From Brachionus manjavacas (lineage: Eukaryota; Rotifera; Eurotatoria; Ploima; Brachionidae), in the NCBI GenBank assembly GCA_019054805.1, contig JAHQIY010000006.1:930001-994000 (forward strand): 64,000 nucleotides of DNA. The letters are read 5' to 3'. The notes under the pieces were generated by a model. That model made no database searches. It saw only the letters and a program-made list of their open reading frames with translations, and was not told the origin of the DNA. The position numbers and the translations under genes were made by a program. Positions 12,160 to 22,593 of this stretch are shown one piece after another. Within the stretch, counting starts at the first letter, position 1, and every line of letters begins with the position of its first letter.

Positions 12160-13035
12160 AATTTAGTGCGGTTTTCTTTTATTTATTTTTTTAATTTGGA
12201 AAAAAAATGACTAAAAAAATCCTTTGACTGTAGTCAAATATTAGGCGAAAATTTTCGTTAACTTCCGTTCCTGAATTAGTACTACACTAGGAAATACAGA
12301 AACATTTATTGAAGAAAAAAATTGAATTTGAAATCTATTAGCATCGAGTCATCATGATTAAGACAATTTTTTTTAGCGTTACCGTAATCGTAAGGGGTAG
12401 ATTTTCTTTAAAATCTTAATTTACTTATTATTTTTCTTTTTGAAATTTTTATAAAAATGGAAATTAATGAAGTTTTTAATTTTATAATTTTAAAAAAAAA
12501 AATTGAGAAGGCAAAGTTTTATGTAGCTGCTTAGACTTTTATTAAAATGAAAGTTAACAAACTTACGCTTATTGCTTACGGTAGCGCTACATTTTTGCGA
12601 GATATACAGTAGTACTGGTTTAAGCAAATAAAATAAAAGTAGAAGAAAGCACATTTTAGTTATATGAAGCTTAGAGATGCTAAATTATTTTCTTTTTTCA
12701 ATTCAAAATTGAATTGAATTTTTGTTAAAATTTGAGTCAAATTTAAAAATTAATTTAATAATTCAATCGTAAATTCATAAGCTATTTATTTAAAACTCTA
12801 GCAAGTCTTGATAAAATACATAAAGGTATTTATAATGAAATAAAAAGTTTAAAAAAATAGAAGCTCTGGATTGCACTGACATGCTTAAATCATACGCTCC
12901 CCAAGGTTGAACCCAAACTGAGACATTGGAAATTCTAAAACTTATTTGGAGCTTAAAGATTAAAATTTTTGGCAATGAATTGTATAACAAAGTCAACAAT
13001 AATGTCTATTTGACTCTTTAATCTTATCAGTTTTC
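12160..13035. other. Intergenic DNA, nothing firm
   Basis: AT-rich, with scattered GTTAAC- and TAGTACTA-like words that hint at an eroded inverted-repeat element. No supportable gene. Confidence 0.35.
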
Positions 13036-13037
13036 TT

Positions 13038-13130
13038 TTCTGTAATTTTCCTTTCATAGCGCAATGTGCTACTATAGGCGATCTCCTAGTAGACCGCCTC
13101 CGTAAGCTTACTTGCTGGAGCTTATTATTA
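13038..13130. repeat. Dispersed repeat copy ending in TTATTATT
   Basis: About 93 bp shared with 49650-49763: both contain GCGCAAT..GGC..., CCTAGTAG, CTCCG.AAGCTT.CTTGCTG and AGCTTATT, and end in an ATT microsatellite. This is the form expected of a LINE or SINE 3' tail. Confidence 0.6.
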
Positions 13131-13311
13131 TTCCTAAAATAATTAGATAACTGTATTACAGAAAAAATTTATAAAAATATAATAACATTTAATTAAAATT
13201 TATTCTGTAAATTCAGCATGGTGCAACATACATAGTAACATCATTTTTTTACCTTAAGTCTATTTTTTTCTTAAACATTTATAATTTTATTACAAGAATA
13301 AAATATTTTAA

Positions 13312-13418
13312 CTTAGTCCAATTTTTTTTCCATCATAATCACCCTATTGATCTCTAAGAACTTGCTTCCAACAATTAAGACTTAAAATTCCGGAACTGAT
13401 GCTGGACGCCAAGAATTA
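13312..13418 (-). pseudogene. Fragment duplicated from the glycine-zipper gene at 20.2 kb
   Basis: The reverse complement of this stretch matches 20534-20641 over about 100 bp with few differences, including CCGGAATTTTAAGTCTTAAT then TGTTGGAAGCAAGTTCTTAG. Similarity ends abruptly on both sides and no frame continues, so it is a stray fragment. Either part of the gene was copied here or both share an unrecognised repeat. Confidence 0.6.
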
Positions 13419-13634
13419 AATTGATCATCTTGATCTCATGGCGATAATATTTTATTTTGCAGATAGATCAAACAATCTCGTGGTGAAACAAATCATTAGG
13501 TTGTTTGAACGGTGTTCAAGCAACTCAGCTTGCTGGTAGAGTTCCATTGAGACTGTAGATGTTCCAAGCAAAATAACCAATTTTTTCTAATTTAAAAAAA
13601 AAAATTTATTTTACAAAGATTTATGTTCTTTTTA

Positions 13635-14796
13635 GGCTGTCAGTATCGAACACAATAAATTTAGTAAAAATTTCCACAAATTAAAATAAATTTCAACAAA
13701 AATTATATATTTTTATCTCTTTATTTTTATTCCGAACAAATTATAAAAAAAATAATTTAATTAATAAAAACATAACACATTTAATAAATTTACACCTTTT
13801 ATCAAATAAATTGCAACTAAAATCATAAAAGCTCAATATATTTTTTTAATTGACAAAAAATTAAGTACTAAGTACAACAAACGCTCTTGAATCGACACAT
13901 GCAAAAATCAAAGATTTTGTGAAAACAAGACTTGGCTTAATAGAATTTTTGAACGAATGTCGAGAAAATCTTGTGCGATTTTGGTCTCAAATAAGATCGG
14001 AAAGAATAATAGCTGTCAATCGTAAAACAAACAAAATCGTTGCAATCGATTTAGAATCAAAAACTTGGACAGCATTCGATGAGATGATTTCGTCGTTAAA
14101 CTCAATAAGAATAGTCAAAGTCAATCGTGAAAATTGGAAACTAAGTTCGTGCACTTGTTCATATTGGCTAAAAAATTATTATTGTTGTCATTCAATAGCA
14201 TGTTGTTACAGGCTTAGTAAGTATTTTTTTTTTTTAAATTTTTTCTTTATTTTAATTAATATTTTTCTTTTTTAGAATTGACGAATTTCAATGATATTGG
14301 AATGGATATACCATTGAACAACAAGCAAAAGCGAGGAGCAAAAAAGAAAACAAGATCGTGTCTACAACATCAACCATTTGACTGCATTGAGAACGAAGAA
14401 AATGCTATTCTTGAATCTGACCAAGACTCTGATATAGAATCAGAACCAACTCCAAAATCATCTAAAAAATAAAAGTCAAATGATGCAGTTTTATCAATCG
14501 AAAATATTTGTAAAACTTGTAATGCTGTCATGAAGAAAAAAAGAGGTTTTTACTGCCCAAATGGTTGTACTAAGAAAAAAAATTAAATTTTTTTGTAGAT
14601 TTTTTTTAAGTTTTCTTTTACTTTTTATTGATAAAATGGGAAGAATAAAATTTTTTTGGTATTTTTACTTATTATGCTTATTTAAAAAAAAAAAAATGGA
14701 CACAATATTAACTTTATTATTTTTTTATTTTTTTTGAGATTTTTATTAATTCTGTGGAATTTTTACTAAAAATATTGTGCACAAATATTAAGACTC
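13635..14796 (+). mobile_element. Non-autonomous MULE with 9-bp target duplication
   Basis: Terminal inverted repeats share CACAAT....TTTAGTAAAAATT.CCACA and lie just inside the ends GGCTGTC / GACTC. The element is flanked by a 9-bp direct repeat, TTCTTTTTA at 13626-13634 and 14797-14805, typical of Mutator-like elements. It retains only the transposase C-terminal third: LESTHAKIK with the last catalytic E, a SWIM finger (CTCSYWLKNYYCCHSIA) at about 14153-14205, an intron from GTAAGT near 14218 to TTTTAG near 14276, and a terminal CNAV..FYCPNGC zinc motif. The intron is flanked by coding sequence in the same order as the larger copy at 22594. Non-functional alone. Confidence 0.8.
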
Positions 14797-14862
14797 TTCT
14801 TTTTATTAAATCTATTTAAATATTAAATTTTAGATATTAGATAAAAAATAAAATTTTTGTTT

Positions 14863-15288
14863 TTAATAAATTGCATGGTGTTTTTTAAGGCCACATGTTT
14901 TGAACATAAGTATTATCAAATGAAAGTACACAGGTATCGCAGTTATTTGAAATTTGAAGGCAGCTGAACTGCTCACAAATTGGTATGTGAGATATTTGAA
15001 GATGAATCGGGCTAAAAGAAGCATGCCAGCAAGAATCAAGCGGAACACCGCCACTTTTCTTTGCTCCTGCAAAAACTGCCGGATGAACAAAATTGAACAA
15101 AAGTTAGCCTGAAGCAAATCGACCACAAACAATGGTAGAAACACATTGAACCAGTCCAAGTCATATATTGAGTCCAGTTTGAGACACAGCAGCACGGTAA
15201 ATGCTAAAATGGCGCACAAATTCAAAAAAATCTCAAATTCGGTCATCACGAACCAACAACAAAGACTTTTTAATTTTATTAAAAACAT
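14863..15288 (-). CDS. TMEM203: TMEM203-like four-helix membrane protein
   Basis: A single-exon 141-residue protein. TEFEIFLNLCAILAFTVLL, NVFLPLFVVDLL and AVFRLILAGMLLLARFIFKYL line up with human TMEM203 (136 aa) in the same order and spacing, including the shared TFEIF/TEFEIF and NVF.PFF.AD cores. Four hydrophobic helices, no cleavable signal peptide. The family is an ER membrane protein linked to calcium handling and STING signalling in vertebrates; function here is inferred. The ATG at 15288 gives an N-terminus of family length. It lies only 59 bp downstream of the CDIN1 stop on the same strand, with a polypyrimidine-AG site in between, suggesting co-transcription with trans-splicing. A start-stop pair (ATGTAA) lies in the short leader just upstream. 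Confidence 0.85.
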   Translation of the reverse strand: MFLIKLKSLCCWFVMTEFEIFLNLCAILAFTVLLCLKLDSIYDLDWFNVFLPLFVVDLLQANFCSILFIRQFLQEQRKVAVFRLILAGMLLLARFIFKYLTYQFVSSSAAFKFQITAIPVYFHLIILMFKTCGLKKHHAIY

Positions 15289-15313
15289 TTTTTTTATTTA
15301 CATTAATTAATAA

Positions 15314-15340
15314 TCTAAAAAGAAAGAGAAAAAAAATATT
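15314..15340 (-). promoter_or_regulatory. Splice-acceptor-like site between CDIN1 and TMEM203
   Basis: On the minus strand, immediately after the CDIN1 stop, TTTTTTTTCTCTTTCTTTTTAG is a textbook polypyrimidine tract and AG, 26 bp before the TMEM203 ATG. No 5' donor pairs with it inside the CDIN1 frame. A spliced-leader trans-splice site is the simplest reading; a chance acceptor-like tract in AT-rich DNA is the alternative. Confidence 0.5.
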
Positions 15341-15347
15341 TTTCTTC

Positions 15348-16259
15348 TTAAATAAATTCTGTAAGATTCAGTTGGGTGAAGTCAGTGGGAAAAGAGTCGC
15401 GTATATTTATAAAATTAGAGTTGAAGTTAAATTTTTCAATATCTTTTAAAAAGCCGAACCAATAGATGACCAGGCCAGAGCCAAAGCGGTTCAGGTAAAA
15501 CTTGAACTGATTCTCGTAGTATTCCGAGTGAGACTGTTCGTCACCAAAAGTGGCTTTCGAGTCAATCCAGCTGATCAGAGCACCATTGTTGAGGCATATT
15601 GGAATGTCTAGTTTAAAGTCAGGCGTTTTGTCAAAGCCTTTTTCTCTGAGCTCATTTTCTTTGATAAACGAGATGCCATGTTGGACCAGAACGCGCTCGA
15701 GTTTGGACTCGTACTCGATGCCGATTAAATTTTTGATCAGATCAATTGACGGCCCATAGTCTTCGTCCAAAAAACAGCATTCCATAATTTCGTACGCCAA
15801 GCGTCCATCCTTGAGCAAATGGGTCTCCCTGATGAGGAAAGAGATGGAAATTTTGTCCTTGTTTTTGATTGATTCCTGATCGACTAGTTCGAGTTTGTCT
15901 TGCTTGATTAGACCGTCAAGGATAAGTCTGGCCATTAGAATGGGAGCTATTCCGGTCTCGTTTGCCATGTCCAAGATTGTGTTTGTGTCCGGGTTGTTTT
16001 CACATCTTTGCACATAATTTTGGCTCAGGCTGACAGAATTTTCTTTAAGACGTCGCCAATTAATGGCCGATGCATCGCTTGATTTGAATACCTGGCGCCG
16101 CTTAAGGTTGCCGTATATGCTAGTAAATGTGTCTATGTTCAACTCAAAGTTCTGGCTCTGCTTTAGATCACTGGTGATCAAATCAAAAAGCTTTTGTTTG
16201 GATACATTTTTATTTTTGTTTATTAGATCAATTATTTTGTCAAATGTTTGACGATTCAT
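15348..16259 (-). CDS. CDIN1: CDIN1 (C15orf41) codanin-1-interacting nuclease homologue
   Basis: An intronless 303-residue protein, slightly longer than human CDIN1 (281 aa). The C-terminal TPD-type nuclease domain is clear: KTPDFKLDIP carries the TPD motif (about residues 212-221), ISWIDSKATFGDE supplies the D..K of a PD-(D/E)xK-like site, and YENQFKFYLNRFGSGLVIYWFGF closely parallels human [21 protein letters not shown]. The N-terminal helical half is more divergent. In mammals CDIN1 binds codanin-1 and is mutated in congenital dyserythropoietic anaemia type I; nuclear. Presence of the core residues suggests a functional protein. The start is the first ATG. It is upstream of TMEM203 on the same strand with 59 bp between. 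Confidence 0.92.
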   Translation of the reverse strand: MNRQTFDKIIDLINKNKNVSKQKLFDLITSDLKQSQNFELNIDTFTSIYGNLKRRQVFKSSDASAINWRRLKENSVSLSQNYVQRCENNPDTNTILDMANETGIAPILMARLILDGLIKQDKLELVDQESIKNKDKISISFLIRETHLLKDGRLAYEIMECCFLDEDYGPSIDLIKNLIGIEYESKLERVLVQHGISFIKENELREKGFDKTPDFKLDIPICLNNGALISWIDSKATFGDEQSHSEYYENQFKFYLNRFGSGLVIYWFGFLKDIEKFNFNSNFINIRDSFPTDFTQLNLTEFI

Positions 16260-16960
16260 TGTGTTTATGGACTGATTTTTTTTTAATAATTTATTTTAAA
16301 TTTTTTGAGAGAGCAAAAGTTTCATTCCTTTGAATAGATTTTTTTTGGGTACAATTCAAAATTAATTTTGAATTTTTTTCGAGTCATTGAGAAATGGTGC
16401 CAAAAAAATTAAATGGAATGTGATCTTTGGTTTTTGAAAGATATTTTTTAAAAATAAGAAAAATTTTTTGTACTAAATAAAGAAAGTTTTTGATATAAAT
16501 TAAATTTCAGAACTATTGTTTTAAAAATTTATTAGATGATTTGAGCTTGGACAGGTTCCTTTCGGATGGCGTGCAGTTCTAAACAAAATTCTATTTAAGT
16601 TAATTATGTGACTTCGAAAAAAAATATTCTCAATCATGAAAATCAAGGATTAATTAGTTCAAGATTAATTTCAAATAGGCTAATGTTTCATGAAATAAAA
16701 TTTTTATTTAACATATTATAATAATTTTTTAAATATTTTTTTCGTAGCTAATTCAATTATTAAACGAGCTAATAAAAGATGAATTATTCAACCAGTGATA
16801 AAAGGAGCATCTTGTAGCTAAAATGTTAGTTATCTAACTTAATTTTTGATTTAAATTCATAATAATCGATTTTATAATAAAGTTAGTTGATTATTGTAAA
16901 ATCGATTTCCAACACTAAATTAAATTAAAAGAGAGATCTTAATAAATTTTAATTATTTTT
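16260..16960. other. Intergenic upstream of CDIN1, nothing recognised
   Basis: AT-rich sequence with TTAGATTA/TAATCGATT-like short palindromes. It should hold the CDIN1 promoter but no motif is convincing. Confidence 0.35.
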
Positions 16961-17019
16961 TTTGAATTATTATCTTGAATATTATACTCTGAGAACAGTT
17001 GAAAAATTGAATACTCTAA

Positions 17020-18360
17020 TACAATACAATTTAAAACTAACTTGAACATTTCTTTTCCTCGACTCTTCTTCAACTATTCCTTTCCTCGACTCTTTCTTTT
17101 CCTGGAATTTTCTTATCTTGAGAAACTTGAAATTAAAATTTAAAATTTTTTTTTGATAAGTTGATTTAAAAAGACTAAAATAATTCTTTTCACTTAAAAC
17201 AAAATTAGTAATTTAAATTTTTTTTACTCACTTTTATTTAATAAATAATAAAATTAGAAATATTTTTTGATGTCAAATTTGTGCATTTTTCAAAAAAATA
17301 TAAAGACTTTTAAGTATTAAATTAATTATACGCGTATAATATATTGCAATAACAAAAATAATAAAAAAAAAACAAAAATATTGAAGTTAGTGTCAATTTT
17401 ATTTAATATAATCTAAAATAATATAAATTGTCAATTATATTTGAACTGGTATCTATTTTTATTTTTGATACTCTGATTTATTTTAAATGAAACTTTTTTT
17501 GTTTAAATCAAATCAATTATGATTTGATAAAAAAACATCGAAATCAGTAAATGATTTCGGTAAATTTTTTAAAAAATAGCTGATAAAAATTTTCCTTGAT
17601 TTACTTTGCTCATATTAATCAAAAATGTCCTTTATCGAAGAAATTCTAAACAATTTACCAGAGGTAAGCAATGACAACGATCAATATTTGAGCAAAATAC
17701 TCAGAGGAAAAGGCAAAATTTATCTACCATTTTGCTCATTTATCACGCTTGAAAATACCGTCTAGGTTGTCCAAAAATTACAGCAGATGCTTTGTCGAGG
17801 CAACCTAACGAAACTCAAAAAATATCTGAGTTAGGCATAAGTAGTTGCGAAGGGTCCGACTCGGATTCAAGTATTAATGACGAAGCTCCACCACAAAAAA
17901 AACCCAGACATGAAACAAAAAAGCGTGGCCCACCAGTGGATTCCAAAAAAAACTCAAAAAAATATTATTGTAATTAAATAATTTTTTTTTGTAGTAGAAT
18001 AATTTTTTTGTACCTGAAAAAATAAAAACATACTAATTCTATTATATTTGTTTTATTTTTTATAATATAGATTAAATAAAATAAAATTGTTCCTAAGTTC
18101 AGTATTTTTGTTTTTTTTAATAAATATATTTGACTCGTTATTTAATTATATGCCTTAATTATAGCTAAATTAAATTAAATCATGTGTTAGTTTAATTTGT
18201 AAAATAATTTTTAAATTAAGCAAATAATAAGAAAGATTTGTAGAGGAAAGGAAGAGCTGAAAAAAGGAATTGTCGAGGAAAAGAAAAGAAAATACGAGAA
18301 AAGGAAAAGTAGATGAAAGGGAGAGTCGAAGGACAAAATGCGTACAAGTTAGTTTTAATT
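17020..18360 (+). mobile_element. Inverted-repeat DNA transposon remnant, probably MULE-like
   Basis: The left end has ACAATTTAAAACTAACTTG followed by several CTTTTCCTCGACTC words. The right end carries their reverse complements (GTCGAGGAAAAG..., CAAGTTAGTTTTAATTTGT). Inside, 17624-17977 has two short frames; the second has an acidic Ser-rich stretch and KKRGPPVDSKK, reminiscent of the basic C-terminal tail of MULE transposases. Catalytic core absent. Assignment to MULE is tentative. Confidence 0.5.
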
Positions 18361-18589
18361 TGTACTGTAGTTCGAATAGTCTTTTAAAAATAATTAGTTA
18401 AAATTGATAGTCTCTGAACAACTGAATGATTGTATTTAATATTAAATATTGTCCATACCTAATGGTGTGAAGTGAATATTACCCCACTTCTCAAAAAGGT
18501 AAACATTTAAGAGGCTTCGAATTACAAATTCTTCAGCAGTCTTTAAATAACTGGCAAGTTTAGAAGCGGATGTCGTATTTGCTTTTTGA

Positions 18590-19320
18590 GGAGCGTAGAG
18601 TCATTACTTTTGATTTCCTGTCAAGTTGATCTTTCGCCTTTACCCTTGCTCTTCCCCATTTCATTCCCATTTCGGTGAACTCTTTCGTGATTGTCGAATT
18701 CCATGTTACTTCCAGTCTTCCAACCTTGTCCTTGAGGTGTCCATTGAAAGGCTCTTTTTTGGAATCCGTGTTTCCTTCATTCTAATTTCATGTCCAAGTA
18801 ACTGCAGTATTTTATTCTTAATGCATTGACTTATGTGAATTGGCTTAGACACTCGACTTTTGTATAGTCAACATTATTTTTATAACTATCTTCTGTGGTA
18901 GGCCATAAGATCTAATATGTACCACAAGGTTTTTCAGTGTATGCTATCAAAGACTTTCTTGTAGTCCATGAAGTTAAAATACTAGGAGCTTTTCCATTCA
19001 AGTCTTTGAATTCTATGATGTTCCTAAGAGCAAATATCTGGTCTATGAATCCTTTACCTCGTCTAAAATTCTGCTTGTTCTTCTAAGCATAGCACTCAAA
19101 GAGTTCTTGATTCGTTCCAGAATCATGCTGCATAACGCCTTGTTTGCAGTGTTGCTCCTCGCCAATTATCACAGATCATTTTGTTATCTTTCTTAGGAGG
19201 CTTGACTATTAGGGCTTTTGACCAGTTCTCATTTCTTGCCGCCATATCTTGTTGAAGAGGCCCTATTGTGATTCTACCGTCAGCTTTGATGCCATTATAT
19301 CTTGGTAAAAATCATGGCAT
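18590..19320 (-). mobile_element. LINE 3' half remnant (endonuclease-reverse transcriptase type)
   Basis: Minus-strand fragments read KKDNKMICDNWRGAT, EQAEF..., IDQIF..., NIIEF, then LLGHEIRMKETRIPKKSL. These are landmarks of a widespread LINE type with the ending LGHVLRM..RIPK.AL.WTP.GKRKRGRPK. Frames are shifted in several places. The last 200 bp match 40437-40680 closely, marking one family. Confidence 0.65.
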
Positions 19321-19329
19321 TATCTAAAC

Positions 19330-20217
19330 ATTAAGAAACAAAAAAATTTGTTGTGTTTTTGAAAAACAGTTTGTCAGAAATGGCTTTACAAGTATTTAAT
19401 TGTTTTTTTAAGGTTCGCGCAGGTCAAAACTACAGTACTATGTGAATTTTGAAGGTTTTTTTTTTAAACAAAATTTTTTCATTTACAGTGGTCTTCCGGA
19501 TCTAGTAATTAACGATAATTTACGTAAAAAACGTAAATTTACCAGATTTTGCGTAAAATTTGGTAAATTTCGAACATTTTACGTAAATGGTTCGCGCCAA
19601 AATAATTTGGCACTTTTTAAAAAAAAATTCATTTTACTAAAAATGCTTTTTTAATTCATACTAAAAAAGGAAATATAGTAAATAGAGAAATACTCTCCAA
19701 ATAAACTTAATAATTGAAAATTTTTAAAAGTAAAAAATTTAATTTTTTTTAGTCATTTTACTTGAATTAAAAAAAACTTAATTTTATGCTGTTAATTATT
19801 TTTAATTAATAAGTTTATCTGTAGAATTTACATTCGTGAGAAAAAGTTAACAAATATTTTTTTTAATCATTTGATTAGTATTTAAATTATTAATTTTTGC
19901 AAATTTTTGATTTATAAATTGATTATATTTTTTTTTAAATGTTAGAAACACTAATGTCAGCTGTGTTGATTTTCGATTCAAGTTTTTCTAAAATTTAATC
20001 AAAATTAATTCAGCGATTAAAAAATCAGTATAAATTTCATGTAATTTCATTATGATAATCCTAATGTTGAAAACATGTGGGCTTAAAAACACAATGCAAT
20101 TTATTAAAAATAAAAATTCTATTTTTTTTAAAAAGTCTAAATTTAGTTCGGATAAAAGGCATAAAAATTTAAGTTTTAAATAGATTTTTATTTTAAATCA
20201 AAATAGAAAAAGACAAG
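19330..20217. repeat. Intergenic with an ACGTAAATTTACCA element near 19490-19610
   Basis: At 19489-19610, TTTACAGTGGTCTTCCGGAT is followed by repeated and inverted ACGTAAATTTACCAG / GTAAAATTTGGTAAATTT words, a member of the palindromic family seen elsewhere. The rest is AT-rich and should contain the promoter of the downstream gene. Confidence 0.5.
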
Positions 20218-20796
20218 ATGACTATTTTGTTTGGTACATCCACAGCTTCAATGGAAGCTACTGGCTACGTGAAAGGGATAGTAGCAGGTGCAGGAGCAGG
20301 TCTTGGTTTCGGCACTATAGGAGCATTGGTAGACACTGGTAAGGAAAAGTTGTCACCTACACTAATTGCATCATCAACAGCAGTTGGCGCGTTCATCGGT
20401 TGTATCAGCGGAACACGAACTAATACTGTGCTTGAGAACGGATTGATCGGAGCAGGCACAGGAGCACTATCAGCATTGCTGACCAGCAAGCTGATTTGCT
20501 TGACCACCAACCAAACAATCTCGGGCATGCTTGGTAGCGTTATTCTTGGCACCCAGCATAAGTCCGGAATTTTAAGTCTTAATTGTTGGAAGCAAGTTCT
20601 TAGAGATCAATCGGATGATCATGATGGAAAAAGATTGGACCATGTTCTCAGAGATGAAAGAATAAAAAATGTGGCTATTAATGAAAATGAGGAAGGCATA
20701 GATTTGCGAGTGGAAAATTGTTGGAATGAAAAATTCAAGATTAAATTTCTGGTTTTTAATAATCAAATTTTTGCTCATGCTGAAATTTTTTCTTAA
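20218..20796 (+). CDS. Glycine-zipper membrane protein, unrecognised
   Basis: A single-exon 192-residue protein of unknown family. Residues about 15-45, 50-66 and 74-115 are hydrophobic and Gly/Ala-rich with GxxxG-like spacing (VAGAGAGLGFGTIGALVD, VGAFIGCISG, GLIGAGTGALSALL, GMLGSVILG). Such patterns pack membrane hairpins in mitochondrial or other inserted proteins. The last 75 residues are charged and soluble-looking (KRLDHVLRDERIKNVAINEN). The first half is visibly less AT-rich than its surroundings, supporting true coding. Part of the C-terminal half (about 20534-20641) recurs inverted at 13312-13418. Function unknown; no neighbour gives a clue. Confidence 0.6.
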   Translation: MTILFGTSTASMEATGYVKGIVAGAGAGLGFGTIGALVDTGKEKLSPTLIASSTAVGAFIGCISGTRTNTVLENGLIGAGTGALSALLTSKLICLTTNQTISGMLGSVILGTQHKSGILSLNCWKQVLRDQSDDHDGKRLDHVLRDERIKNVAINENEEGIDLRVENCWNEKFKIKFLVFNNQIFAHAEIFS

Positions 20797-22584
20797 TAAT
20801 AAAATTAGAAGACTTTTTGTTTTTCTTAATTAAAATGTGTAACATTCAGACCTGATAAAAAAATTAATTAATTAAGAGACTAGAACTGATTATTTTACTA
20901 GAATTCATGGTTTCCAAATTTTTCATATATTTTCTTTGAAAAGCAACATTTAGTAAACAAAAAACAATTAATTTATAATTTAAATTTTAAGAACATTTTA
21001 CAATTATTTTTTTTAAATTTTTCTTAATTTGTTTTATTTTCAAATCCAACTTAAGTTAATATTTTATATTTTTTTAATAATAGCTTGAATTTTTTTTGAA
21101 ATTAAAAGGTTTTTAAATTAAATTAAAAAGTAAAATAAAATAAGATGGAGGCAATTTATTTATATATCTTTTTCAATTTAAATCTTCTTCACCAAAAAAG
21201 ACACATAAGTTACGAAGCAATAACAAAAATTGAATCATTTAAGAAAGAATCATTAGCTTCAAAGTAATGAATAGCAAGTGTCCAACCTTTTACATATTCA
21301 ATAGGAAATATTTTAAAATTCTTGATTTTTTCTTAGTTTTATCTTCATTAATTAATAAAACTACTTATTTTAGGGTTTTAAATAGTCAAGAGATGACCGG
21401 TGATCATTTTCCAATTGAGGCATTAATATCTTTTGACTACTGGAAGCTGAACTATGAATAAGCAAATTGGGTGTTATTTCGTTAGATTCTAAAGGCTAAA
21501 TTCAAAATTCAGTTGCAAATTAAGCATCATTACAGCAATGCTTTCCATTTATTTTTAAACAGTTTTTAATTTTTTTCAAAAGATTTATATATAATTTTTT
21601 TATAAATAAAATGATTCTATTAAAAATGTAAACGTTTAAGAGATTTTAGAGAAAAAAAATTTCTAATTCAATTTTTACAAAAACTTTAATTTAGTAAAAA
21701 TGAAATCAAACAAAACATCAACTCAAGTATTTTTTAAAATGATGTCAAAGTTAAGACTTGGACTTGACTTGAGACTTAAGATTTGGGGAGCAGCTCTGGT
21801 GTCAATATTAAAGAGAAAATTTAAATCTGATCATGAATTTTCACGGTCACGTGGGTTTTAACTTTATCACAGAAATTTAACTTTATCACATTAATTTTTG
21901 TGATAAAGTTAAAACATTTACACAGAAATTTAAAAATAAGACAAAGGCACAAATTCAGTTAACAAAACTTATCACTAGTGATGTAAGTAAATTTACTCAA
22001 TTCAAATAAGAAAATTTAATTATTTTTAATTTAATAATAAATCAAATATTTAGGAGAAATCACAAGTAAAAAATACAATTAGTAAAATTCACATTATAAG
22101 GTATCCAAATTGAGGTTTTAAATTATATTTTAATGTTAATTAAAATATATTATACAAACCAAAAATTGATTTAGATTTTACTTTTTGTTCAGACTCTTGT
22201 CTTCTCCCTAATTTAAGAGTAAAAAAATCATTTTTAAAAAAGTTTAGTCATTTTTTATTAAAAGATTGATAAAAAGTACTTTTTTAAAAGCCTAAAACTA
22301 AAAATTTTGATATAAAATTTACATTTGTTCATGAACTAAAATTACTCCTCTAGTTTTTACTAAAAACTATCAAATACCCTGGTTACAAACATGATTATTA
22401 GCAAACTAAATAAAAATAAGTTTAAGTACGCAGAGAATTTTATGAAAAATTAGTATTGCTTAGAATTAATTTATTTTATTTTATTCGAAAAATTATATTA
22501 GAAAATTTAACTAAATAAAATGATTATAAAAAACATCGCTGCTATATTTTAACTATGATCAGCTTTTTCATTCAAAATTTGGTT
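20797..22584. other. Intergenic, one hairpin, nothing else firm
   Basis: AT-rich. Contains an inverted repeat at 21856-21914 (listed separately) and an AAGTC-rich stretch near 21750-21790 resembling repeats at 47.9 and 52.1 kb. No supportable gene. Confidence 0.4.
21856..21914. repeat. Inverted repeat TTTTAACTTTATCACA
   Basis: Perfect 16-bp arms (21856-21871 and 21899-21914) around a 27-bp spacer that contains a further direct copy of AACTTTATCACA. It would form a strong hairpin; probably a transposon end or relic. Confidence 0.6.
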
Positions 22585-22593
22585 CAATTCAAA

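Noticed and set aside
20265-20552. Minus-strand Pro/Ala-rich frame
   Set aside because: Shadow of the glycine-zipper gene; its composition is the complement of Gly/Ala codons.
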